Assembly (NCBI GenBank): GCA_021300015.1
Contig: JAJTFB010000039.1
Coordinates: 1-36,140, forward strand
Length of the DNA stretch: 36,140 bases
Direction: 5' to 3'
From: Pirellula sp.
GTDB lineage: Bacteria; Planctomycetota; Planctomycetia; Pirellulales; Pirellulaceae
Position 1 is the stretch's first letter. Every line of letters starts with the position of its first letter. Below are positions 25,692-33,228 of the stretch, in pieces. A model generated the notes under the pieces. That model saw nothing but the letters and a program-made list of their open reading frames with translations, had not been told where the DNA came from and searched no databases. Made by a program: the position numbers and the translations under genes.

Positions 25692-27821
25692 ATGGCAGAC
25701 GACAACAAATCGGATAAACGGTCGAACTCTTCAGGCAATTCCCAACCGGGGAACAGTTGGCTGATGTACGCCCTTCTGGCCATGCTTTTGGTCATGGCTG
25801 CCTTTAGCTTTGTTTCCTCGGCGATTTATCAGGAAATACGCTACCCGGATCTGATCGAACTGATCGATGCGACCAAGTACACCGACGCCTCGCAGAGCCA
25901 ATTGGAGGAAGGGTCCGAAGGGAAAAAGATCATCACGATCGATTCCGAAAAGTATGAACTGAGCCGGATTCGAAACGTTCAGGTCGACAAAGAGACCGTG
26001 CGGGGGGACGTAACGGTATCGAAGATCGTCGAGGGAAAACCCACTGCGGCTAAAAGCCGGATTTTTCAATCGATCAAAGACAATTCCGAAGGAACCAACA
26101 AAGAACTCAAAGAGAAACTCACGGCATCGAAGATCTCCTGGGGCAACGCTCCTGGACAGAGTATGCTGACCCAATTCTTTTGGATGTTCTTCCTGCCCTT
26201 TTTCTTGATTTCAACCCTCCTTTACTTTGCCATGCGGCGAATGGGCGGCATTGGCTCTCCGATGCAATTCGGGCGGTCTCGTGGCAAACTCTATGCGCAG
26301 GAAGACATCGGCATAACGTTCCATGATGTTGCCGGGATCGATGAAGCGGTCGAAGAAGTTCACGAGATCGTGGATTTTCTCAAGCACCCAGAGAAGTACC
26401 AGCGACTCGGCGGAAGAATCCCCCGAGGTGTGCTGCTGGTGGGCCCTCCAGGAACCGGTAAAACATTGCTTGCCAAAGCGATCGCGGGAGAAGCGGGAGT
26501 TCCCTTCTTTTCGCTTTCGGGGTCGGACTTTGTCGAGATGTTTGTCGGAGTCGGTGCGGCTCGCGTCCGCGACATGTTCCAGCAAGCCGTAGCCAAATCC
26601 CCATGCATCATCTTCATCGATGAACTCGATGCGCTCGGCAAGAGCCGAGCAGGGAATATCGTCGGCTCTCACGATGAACGAGAACAGACCCTCAATGCCC
26701 TACTCGTTGAGATGGATGGCTTCGATGCGAACTCAGGAGTGATCGTCATGGCAGCGACCAATCGCCCAGAGACACTAGACCCCGCGTTGCTTCGTGCCGG
26801 CCGATTCGATCGCCATGTGCTCGTCGACCGACCCGACAAGCAGGGTCGCGAAGACATCTTGAAGGTGCACGTCAAGAACGTCAAACTCAGCGGCAACGTC
26901 GAACTCAAACAGATCGCGGCTATCACCCCAGGATTTGTTGGAGCCGACCTTGCCAATCTGGTCAACGAAGCGGCTTTGCTGGCGGCCAGGAAGGGTAAAA
27001 ATGTGGTCGACCAATCGGAATTCAACGAGGCCGTCGAACGGGCCTCGGCCGGCCTGGAGAAAAAGAAGCGGGTGATGAACGAAGACGAAAAGCTCAGGGT
27101 CGCTTACCACGAGGCGGGTCACGCCCTGATCGCCTACTCGATCCCCAACACCGATCCGGTGCACAAAGTTTCCATCATTCCTCGGGGAGTCGCGGCGCTG
27201 GGTTACACCATGCAAAGACCAGAAGATGATCGGTATCTTGTCACCCAGCCCGAGCTCGAGGCACAAATGCAAGTTCTTTTGGCTGGCACACTCACCGAGG
27301 AAATGATTTTTCGAGACGTAAGCACCGGTGCATCGAACGATCTTGAGCGGGCCACCAACATCGCCCGCGCCATGGTCATGCAGTATGGCATGAGCCGACT
27401 CGGTCGGGTCAATTTCCGCGAGGGAAACCGTTCGGCGTTCTTGGCAACAGGGGGCGGTGAGTCCTATGGACGGGACTATTCCGAGCAGACAGCCCGGGAG
27501 ATCGATCAAGAAGTCAAGCGTCTAATCGATGAGTCTGCCGGGCATGCCAAAGCGGTTCTAACCGAACGGCGTGCGGCCCTCGAAGCCCTCGCGAAACGAC
27601 TCATGGAGGTCGAAGTCGTCGATGGGGATGATCTCAAATCGATCGTCGATGCGACCATCGATGGTCCTCGCGTTGTACCAGGAACCGTGCCGACCCCTCC
27701 TTCGATCGTCACGGGAAACTCAACGTCCAGCCCACCAACGACAAACACCGAGATCGTCCTCAAACAATCTCCAAGCGGGACAGGAACCCACGGGCAGAAC
27801 TCATCAGATTTTGAGCAGTAA
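25692..27821 (+). CDS. ftsH: ATP-dependent zinc metalloprotease FtsH
   Basis: 709 residues. First membrane segment about residues 24-46, a periplasmic domain about 47-158, second membrane segment about 161-180. AAA+ motifs: GPPGTGKT (251-258), IIFIDELD (306-313), AATNRP, and the second region of homology RAGRFDR (368-374). Zinc site HEAGH (473-477) with a likely third ligand Asp550 ([11 protein letters not shown]). The last about 50 residues are a Thr/Ser/Pro-rich tail, as often in FtsH. The periplasmic domain is larger and more charged than in E. coli, typical of planctomycetes. It degrades membrane and regulatory proteins. The ATG at 25692 has only a weak Shine-Dalgarno. It converges on the FHA gene, 59 nt away. 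Confidence 0.97.
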   Translation: MADDNKSDKRSNSSGNSQPGNSWLMYALLAMLLVMAAFSFVSSAIYQEIRYPDLIELIDATKYTDASQSQLEEGSEGKKIITIDSEKYELSRIRNVQVDKETVRGDVTVSKIVEGKPTAAKSRIFQSIKDNSEGTNKELKEKLTASKISWGNAPGQSMLTQFFWMFFLPFFLISTLLYFAMRRMGGIGSPMQFGRSRGKLYAQEDIGITFHDVAGIDEAVEEVHEIVDFLKHPEKYQRLGGRIPRGVLLVGPPGTGKTLLAKAIAGEAGVPFFSLSGSDFVEMFVGVGAARVRDMFQQAVAKSPCIIFIDELDALGKSRAGNIVGSHDEREQTLNALLVEMDGFDANSGVIVMAATNRPETLDPALLRAGRFDRHVLVDRPDKQGREDILKVHVKNVKLSGNVELKQIAAITPGFVGADLANLVNEAALLAARKGKNVVDQSEFNEAVERASAGLEKKKRVMNEDEKLRVAYHEAGHALIAYSIPNTDPVHKVSIIPRGVAALGYTMQRPEDDRYLVTQPELEAQMQVLLAGTLTEEMIFRDVSTGASNDLERATNIARAMVMQYGMSRLGRVNFREGNRSAFLATGGGESYGRDYSEQTAREIDQEVKRLIDESAGHAKAVLTERRAALEALAKRLMEVEVVDGDDLKSIVDATIDGPRVVPGTVPTPPSIVTGNSTSSPPTTNTEIVLKQSPSGTGTHGQNSSDFEQ

Positions 27822-27880
27822 CAGCATTCAATGTTGATCCTGAATTGCTCGAACTTACAGAACTAGCTGACGGATCCACG

Positions 27881-29935
27881 CTACAGGCGGCTGTTGCTCG
27901 GGCTATTTTCTGATAAAGGTTCAGTAAGTAGAGGCTCTGTGGGTGCAGGCTCTGTGGGTGCAGGGTCGGTGGGAGCAGGGTCGGTGGGAGTTGGATCCTC
28001 GAGTGGGCTAGGAACCATTTGCAGTTCGGTTTCAGGCAAGCTCAGCGGCATGGGTTGGGGATCGAGGGCTTCGGTAGGAGATCTGGTGGTGCCATCGCCG
28101 AACGGAGTTTCGGAAGATTGGTCTTGCGAGGCTTCCGAGAAGGTTACTTTTTGCCAGATCAACTCGCGCCAGCCATCGGGAATTTGTTGCCATACGAGCG
28201 GTCCTCCGATGAGAGTCAAGGCTGCGATGATGCCAGAAAACAGGAGCCATCGCAGGTAGGTTTTTCTGGCATCTCGGTACCGTAGACCTACAAGTGAGCC
28301 GAGCACTTGGGTCTCCTCCTGGGACTCATTGCTGGCCAAAAGTTCGGAGTCATTACCGATTTGTCTTAGGCGAGTTCTTTTCGAGGTCGATTGGCTTGCT
28401 AAGTCGATCGACTCGCTCTGTTCATCGCGTTGGGCGGTGACTCTGCGGCGTTGCGTGGTGTAAGGGATCCAGCCGGCAAGTTGGTTTGCTGCGCGTTGAA
28501 ACCAGGTTGATTTTGAGGCAGGGGAAGGGGTAGAAGGGTTAGCGGGGCGAGCTTTTTGGTCAACGGATTTCTGGTTTGGCTTTTGGCTCGAGCCATTTTT
28601 AAGCCCAGCATTTTTAGTCGATGGTGACCCGTTGGACGGTGACCTATTCAATGGTGATCTATCCGATGGTCTTTGCTGTTTGGCTCCGGGCTTGTTTTTG
28701 GGTTCCGAAGCAAGAGGACTGGTTTTCGGTGGTTCGGCTATATTTGCTGGGATTTCAAGTGTGGAAACAGCTTGTTTGGGGGCATGGTTGCTTGGGGGTT
28801 GAACCACTAGATCGCGTAGGGACTCGATCGCCTCGACGAGTTGCTGCGACTGGCGATCGATGATCTCAGGTAATGATTCGATCGATCTGCTCATCCCGTC
28901 GAGTCGCTCGGAGAGTTTTTCGAATTTGTCGCAGAGTTGTTCTTGCGATTTGACCACTCGGTCCAATTCCACCTCAAGCGCCGGACCTGCGGATGTGGCG
29001 GTTTGGCTTGTAGGAAAATGAACCGACGGGTTTTTCGATGCGGCCGAATCGAATCCGATCGCTCGAACCAAACGGTCTTTCATAGATTGAAGGTCTGGCA
29101 GCCCCGCGCTTGACGGCGGCGGTTGGTTCGGGGTAACCGCTGAGGGAGCAACCGTCGAAGCTTTATTCGGAAACGGCAACGTTTTGAGTGGACTCCGAAC
29201 TTCGACGATGTGATTTGGCCTTGAAGCATTGTAGAGAAAACGGGCGGCCTCGAAGCCCAAATTCGCGATTCGAATCTGGCTGCCAACTTCAAGGACCTGA
29301 CCATGGGCAGGTTGATTGTCCACCAAGGTGGGATGCTCACCGAACAGGTCGACCACGCGGCATGAGTCGCCCTGAGTCTCCCCTCGGAAAAGTACTGCTT
29401 GGAACTTGCTAATTTGCTTGTGCTTGGTCTGTAAATGACAAGCTGCCGATGAGCCAAGGAGAGACAATGCCGATTGGATTCGAAGATGTGAGGAGTTCGT
29501 CGCCGAGTTCAAAAAACCGGCGCGAGCAACAAGGGTATTCGGAAAAATCCGGATGTCATCAACGTTGAAATTCTCCCAGGAAAAGTTTTCGGTTTGCGAT
29601 TCTACAGGTCGGACAGACTGCACCGTAATGCGGGCATTGGGTTGGAGCCAAACGGTTCCTCCCTGCGTCGCGATGACAGGCTCACAGAGGGACATTGGGA
29701 TTGATTCGACCAACTCCAGTACCGCTACGTAGTTTTTGCAAACCTGCACGTAGACGCACACGGCTGCCGGTAGGCCAGGAATCGAGATTTCGCATCGTGG
29801 GTCACTACCGATACGAGCAAAGGGCCCGGACAGCTCGAAGTGCTGCGTTTTGCCAAGAAAAACGCACTCGAGTCGTACTTTCGCTCCCCCCCACTCCAAG
29901 GGTAACAGACTGGTCTCTAACCTCGGCTCCTCCAC
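27881..29935 (-). CDS. Two-FHA-domain transmembrane protein
   Basis: 684 residues. The start at 29935 is GTG, with AAAGGGGG 4 nt upstream. FHA 1 is about residues 22-110 (FARIGSDPRCEISIPG) and FHA 2 about 145-230 (SALSLLGSSAACHLQ, HKQISKFQAVLF, LVDNQPAHGQVLEVGSQIRI). FHA domains bind phosphothreonine; the second lacks an obvious standard RxxS pattern, so one may be non-binding. Then a coiled-coil part (EVELDRVVKSQEQLCDKFEK), a Pro/Ser/Lys-rich linker, one membrane segment (LRWLLFSGIIAALTLIGGPL) about residue 560-585, and a periplasmic Pro/Thr/Glu tail with 15-bp repeats. A role linking serine/threonine phosphorylation to the envelope is inference. Confidence 0.82.
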   Translation of the reverse strand: MEEPRLETSLLPLEWGGAKVRLECVFLGKTQHFELSGPFARIGSDPRCEISIPGLPAAVCVYVQVCKNYVAVLELVESIPMSLCEPVIATQGGTVWLQPNARITVQSVRPVESQTENFSWENFNVDDIRIFPNTLVARAGFLNSATNSSHLRIQSALSLLGSSAACHLQTKHKQISKFQAVLFRGETQGDSCRVVDLFGEHPTLVDNQPAHGQVLEVGSQIRIANLGFEAARFLYNASRPNHIVEVRSPLKTLPFPNKASTVAPSAVTPNQPPPSSAGLPDLQSMKDRLVRAIGFDSAASKNPSVHFPTSQTATSAGPALEVELDRVVKSQEQLCDKFEKLSERLDGMSRSIESLPEIIDRQSQQLVEAIESLRDLVVQPPSNHAPKQAVSTLEIPANIAEPPKTSPLASEPKNKPGAKQQRPSDRSPLNRSPSNGSPSTKNAGLKNGSSQKPNQKSVDQKARPANPSTPSPASKSTWFQRAANQLAGWIPYTTQRRRVTAQRDEQSESIDLASQSTSKRTRLRQIGNDSELLASNESQEETQVLGSLVGLRYRDARKTYLRWLLFSGIIAALTLIGGPLVWQQIPDGWRELIWQKVTFSEASQDQSSETPFGDGTTRSPTEALDPQPMPLSLPETELQMVPSPLEDPTPTDPAPTDPAPTEPAPTEPLLTEPLSENSPSNSRL
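27933..27992. repeat. 15-bp coding minisatellite (four units) in the FHA protein tail
   Basis: Units at 27933-27947, 27948-27962, 27963-27977 and 27978-27992; the first two are identical. They encode the repeating PAPTE/PAPTD pentapeptide near the C-terminus. Confidence 0.9.
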
Positions 29936-30456
29936 TTTGCCCCCTTTTTTTCGATCGCCCCATCCCCCGCCCCAACACTCGAATGCCTACGCGACTGGCC
30001 CGAGATCATTCGGTAACGATGCATTGTGGTTCTCTGCGTGTCGATGTATAGCCCGAGTCTCAAAAGTCCTCGGTGGGAGAAAACCTCGCTAAAAATAATT
30101 TCCCTTTATTTTTTTTCGGGTCAAACCGGGCTTAGCTTTCACACTAAGCGCCCATGAAGTCCGTTAGTAGCAGCGTTACGACGCCCCAGACGCCATTGCC
30201 ATTGCAATCGGCAAGCTAGGAAGGATTGGAGCAGGTCCTACCCTCGGGAAGATACGACAGCACCCAGCAAATTCCTTGGTTATTTGCGAGTTTTTTGCCG
30301 ATTCAGACCGCTGATCGTCCATCGGATTGGCTGATCGTAATCGAAATTTCATGAAACTCTAGCAAGTTGTTCAGTTGCCAATCGGATTGCCGACTGTCAT
30401 ACTGTAACTGCCCGAAGAAAAACTACTCAACTTGTCTCCACTCGACCGGCATCGCT
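29936..30456. other. 521-bp intergenic region between divergent FHA and sugar transferase genes
   Basis: No supported gene; the short open frames here lack coding character. A T-rich stretch (ccctttattttttttcggg) lies near 30102-30121. A putative promoter is at 30375-30403. The sequence ATCGGATTG occurs twice, near 30321 and 30381. Confidence 0.5.
30375..30403 (+). promoter_or_regulatory. Putative sigma-70-type promoter for the exopolysaccharide pair
   Basis: TTGCCA (30375-30380) and CATACT (30398-30403), a 17-nt spacer, 53 nt upstream of the ATG at 30457. Matches are 5/6 and 4/6 to the E. coli consensus; planctomycete promoters are not well defined, so this is weak. Confidence 0.35.
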
Positions 30457-31329
30457 ATGTCAGAACCCGTGGCTTTGAATTCTTCTGAAGCATTTGGAAA
30501 CCCCGGCCTATGCCAGGGAGATTTCGAAAACCCAAAGCTTTCTCTTCCTGCAATACCAGCTTTCGAAATCCCCGATGAGCTTCGGGGAGAGTTCATCGCT
30601 CCTGGGGTTTTAACGACTCTTGAAGTCCCTTCCTACCACCGATGGAAACGCATCTGGGAAGTCCCAATCGCGTTCCTTTTGGCCATTCCGGCCTTATCGA
30701 TAACGCTGGTTCTCATGGTATTGGTGAAACTCACGAGCAAGGGGCCTGGAATTTACGCTCAGGTCCGTTCGGGCAAAGACGGGAAGGAATTCACGATGTA
30801 CAAGCTCCGCAGCATGTACACCGATGCAGAAAAAAATGGCGCTCAATGGAGCACTGGCGACGCAGACCGTCGGATCACTCCCTTGGGGTATTGGCTTCGC
30901 AAACTTCACCTCGACGAACTTCCTCAGATTATCAATGTGCTTAAGGGGGAGATGTCGTTTTGCGGCCCTAGACCCGAACGCCCACAATTCGTCTCGGAAC
31001 TTGAAAAGTGCGTTCCCTACTACCGCACGAGGCTGGCTGTTCGCCCCGGAATTACCGGCTTTGCACAGATCAACCTTCCGGCCGATAGCGACACCATATC
31101 GGTGATGAAAAAACAAACGCTCGATCTGGATTACATTGAAGACGCGTCGCTCACAGCAGACCTGCGAATGGTCGGCTGCACAGCCTTGCGACTCGTTGGA
31201 GTTCCAGGCAAGGTTGCTACCCGATTCGCCGGCTTGGTACGAAGCCCCGAAGAGTCGAAATTCTCAAACCACTACATCGACCTCTGGCAAAAGTGCGAGA
31301 AGGTCAAAAATCAAAATATTCCGAGCTAG
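30457..31329 (+). CDS. Monotopic polyprenyl-phosphate sugar phosphotransferase (bacterial sugar transferase)
   Basis: 290 residues from the ATG at 30457. A 60-residue acidic/proline N-terminus precedes a re-entrant hydrophobic helix (PIAFLLAIPALSITLVLMVL, 70-89). Catalytic-region motifs: TSKGPGIYAQVRSGKDGKEF, MYKLRSMYTDAE, and LHLDELPQIINVLKGEMSF with the DE dyad at 153-154; then GPRPERPQF and RPGITGFAQI. It lacks the large multi-span N-terminal domain of WcaJ-type enzymes. It transfers a sugar-1-phosphate from a nucleotide sugar to undecaprenyl phosphate, starting exopolysaccharide or O-antigen-like glycan. The deacetylase follows directly. Confidence 0.93.
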   Translation: MSEPVALNSSEAFGNPGLCQGDFENPKLSLPAIPAFEIPDELRGEFIAPGVLTTLEVPSYHRWKRIWEVPIAFLLAIPALSITLVLMVLVKLTSKGPGIYAQVRSGKDGKEFTMYKLRSMYTDAEKNGAQWSTGDADRRITPLGYWLRKLHLDELPQIINVLKGEMSFCGPRPERPQFVSELEKCVPYYRTRLAVRPGITGFAQINLPADSDTISVMKKQTLDLDYIEDASLTADLRMVGCTALRLVGVPGKVATRFAGLVRSPEESKFSNHYIDLWQKCEKVKNQNIPS

Positions 31330-31354
31330 CTCGAATCCCATCGGAGTCCAAACG

Positions 31355-32215
31355 ATTCGACCCGAACCCAAGCATATCTTTTCGATCGACGTCGAAGACT
31401 ACTACCACGTGTCGAACTTCGACTCAATCTGCTCACCAGATCACTGGTCGGACTGGGAACAACGCGTCGAGACGAACACCCATCGGATGCTCGATCTCTT
31501 AGAACGCAAGTCGGTGAAGTCTTATTGCTACTTCTTAGGTTGGGTTGCAGACAAATATCCCGAATTGGTCCATCGTGCAGTAGCCCAAGGGCACATCATC
31601 GGATCGCATACTTACTGGCACCGAAGGATCTACCAACACACCCCGACCTCGCTTCATCTAGATCTGGGGATGGCAAATGACACCCTCTCAAAACTTGCAA
31701 GCTATCCCATTCGACACTTTCGTGCGCCGACGTTCTCCATCACGAAGAAATCTCCGTGGGCACTGGCCATCCTTAAACAACACGGCTTTGAGCATGACAG
31801 CAGTGTCGTACCCGTGCACCACGACCGATATGGTATTCCCGACTCTCCCCTAGATTCCTATCTTCTTTCCGACGGAAAACACCAAATCGCTGAACATCCC
31901 GTCAGTGTCCTCAAGCTCCCAGGATTGCGAATTCCAATCGGTGGTGGGGGATACTTCAGAATCTTCCCCTGGTGGTTCACTCGCTGGGCTCTTCGAAAAA
32001 TCGAGCGATCCGGTCGTACTATCCATTTCTACATCCACCCCTGGGAAATCGATCCGGGCCAACCTATCGCTAATCAACTCAGTACGTTCTCCCGTTTTCG
32101 CCATTACCGAAATCTCAATCGATGCTTCGATCGACTGGAACGACTCTTCGATACATTTTCTTTCGGAAATCTGGGGCTGCCCAAGCCCCAAGGAAGCTAT
32201 CTGCTAGCCGGATAA
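31355..32215 (+). CDS. Polysaccharide deacetylase (exopolysaccharide-associated NodB-like)
   Basis: 286 residues if begun at the ATT at 31355, preceded by GGAG (31343-31346) with an 8-nt gap. The frame has no ATG, GTG or TTG between the upstream stop at 31329 and the conserved start, and the nearest canonical-type codon is a TTG at 31214 inside the transferase gene. Relatives begin a few residues before the catalytic IFSIDVEDYYHV, which fits the ATT. Metal and catalytic residues: SIDVEDYYHV, GSHTYWHRR (H-x3-H), FRAPTFSI and FYIHPWEIDP. A DUF3473-like C-terminus is present, as in deacetylases of exosortase-linked exopolysaccharide clusters. It probably removes N-acetyl groups from the glycan begun by the upstream enzyme. 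Confidence 0.88.
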   Translation: MRPEPKHIFSIDVEDYYHVSNFDSICSPDHWSDWEQRVETNTHRMLDLLERKSVKSYCYFLGWVADKYPELVHRAVAQGHIIGSHTYWHRRIYQHTPTSLHLDLGMANDTLSKLASYPIRHFRAPTFSITKKSPWALAILKQHGFEHDSSVVPVHHDRYGIPDSPLDSYLLSDGKHQIAEHPVSVLKLPGLRIPIGGGGYFRIFPWWFTRWALRKIERSGRTIHFYIHPWEIDPGQPIANQLSTFSRFRHYRNLNRCFDRLERLFDTFSFGNLGLPKPQGSYLLAG

Positions 32216-33228
32216 AGTATCCGAGCCATCTGCAGGAAGACCTCCTCTAGCGCTGCGTAGTAACGCAGCGAATCCATCGAATTCCGCTTAGACCTCAAAT
32301 CTTCGAGCCTCTTCTCGAGTTGCTCGATGAGGCTCCTGTCCTGGGATGATAACCCCTCGCGTTGGATCGGCTCCTTGAGCCATACACCTCTGGCTAACAC
32401 GCCGTCGACCTTTCCATCCTCAGATCGCTTGATGAGCCTGAGGCCTCGATAAAAATCCGCAGGCGTGCCCTTGCCGTCACCATTGTCGTCCAAAATCGCC
32501 TGCTCGGTCGCCAACAACTTGTTGTCCTCGTAGTAACGTTGCGTCTTGCGAGAAGCCGAGGCAAATGCCTCCAAAACAGATATGGCTCGGTCATGGTCCA
32601 AATCCGACTCCGGATCGCTGATGCTCTGTGCGAAAAATCCCCCGAAACGCGAAAAATTCGACTCCGATCCACTCTTGGTCGATGCGATCACCACTCGATT
32701 AGGGTGCGATAACGCCGCTAAAAATGGCCCCGAACTCGACCCGCAAACGGCGATCACCCATCGATGCTTCGATCCACTGAACCATTGCCCAAGCTCCTGC
32801 GCTGATACGTCAGATCCTCGCAAATTGAATTTGGTGGTTTTCCCGTCGTGGGTTCCATGCCCCATGAGCACTAGCCAATATGTCCCCTCCTCGGGTACTT
32901 GCTCGACGCGATCGATCCAGGCCTTGAGTCTCTCGCGGTCGCTGGTCCCATCGACCACCCCTGACTGGGCTGGGCTGACCTGAACTGGGCTGACCTGAAC
33001 TGGGCTGACCTGGGTTGGATTTACCGGACCGATCCACTGCACCGTTGTCCCCTGAGTCGATTCGCCCCAAAGCTGGGCCCACTGCTGGAACATGTTGCCA
33101 TAGAGTGGCTCTCCAGGTGCCCCTAGAACCAGACACACACTAGGCACCGAATCCTGGCCTAAAGATAGACCTTGATCCAAACCGATCCAAAGAAAAAATC
33201 CAATCAGAAATCGGCTAGGCCAACCCAT
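32197..33228 (-). CDS. Secreted caspase/legumain-like (C13/C14-type) protein
   Basis: 343 residues from the ATG at 33228, chosen because GGAGG lies 7 nt upstream; a longer frame to 33279 overlaps the VWA gene more. Signal-like N-terminus (PSRFLIGFFLWIGLDQGLSL). His124 in YWLVLMGHGTHDG and Cys162 in WVIAVCGSSSGPFL are placed like the His-Cys dyad of clan CD peptidases. The region before holds 15-bp repeats encoding VQVSP. An EF-hand-like DDNGDGKGTPADF occurs about two-thirds along, and the C-terminus is a helical coiled coil. The peptidase assignment is by motif and fold pattern. The gene overlaps the VWA stop by 14 nt and ends 19 nt inside the convergent deacetylase. Confidence 0.72.
   Translation of the reverse strand: MGWPSRFLIGFFLWIGLDQGLSLGQDSVPSVCLVLGAPGEPLYGNMFQQWAQLWGESTQGTTVQWIGPVNPTQVSPVQVSPVQVSPAQSGVVDGTSDRERLKAWIDRVEQVPEEGTYWLVLMGHGTHDGKTTKFNLRGSDVSAQELGQWFSGSKHRWVIAVCGSSSGPFLAALSHPNRVVIASTKSGSESNFSRFGGFFAQSISDPESDLDHDRAISVLEAFASASRKTQRYYEDNKLLATEQAILDDNGDGKGTPADFYRGLRLIKRSEDGKVDGVLARGVWLKEPIQREGLSSQDRSLIEQLEKRLEDLRSKRNSMDSLRYYAALEEVFLQMARILYPASR
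32971..33015. repeat. 15-bp coding minisatellite (three units) in the caspase-like gene
   Basis: Units tgggctgacctgaac at 32971-32985 and 32986-33000 are identical; the third, 33001-33015, differs at the end. They encode repeats of VQVSP near residue 80. Confidence 0.9.

Noticed and set aside
26775..27509. 244-aa minus-strand open frame
   Set aside because: Antisense to FtsH, which is fully intact and unmistakable.
29936..30456. tRNA or small RNA gene
   Set aside because: No cloverleaf, no T-loop GTTCRA-type box in proper position, and no terminator-like hairpin with T-tract.
31136..31354. Deacetylase starting deep inside the sugar transferase gene
   Set aside because: Would add over 50 residues of non-conserved, Ser/Thr/Arg-rich sequence; the ATT with Shine-Dalgarno gives the normal family start.
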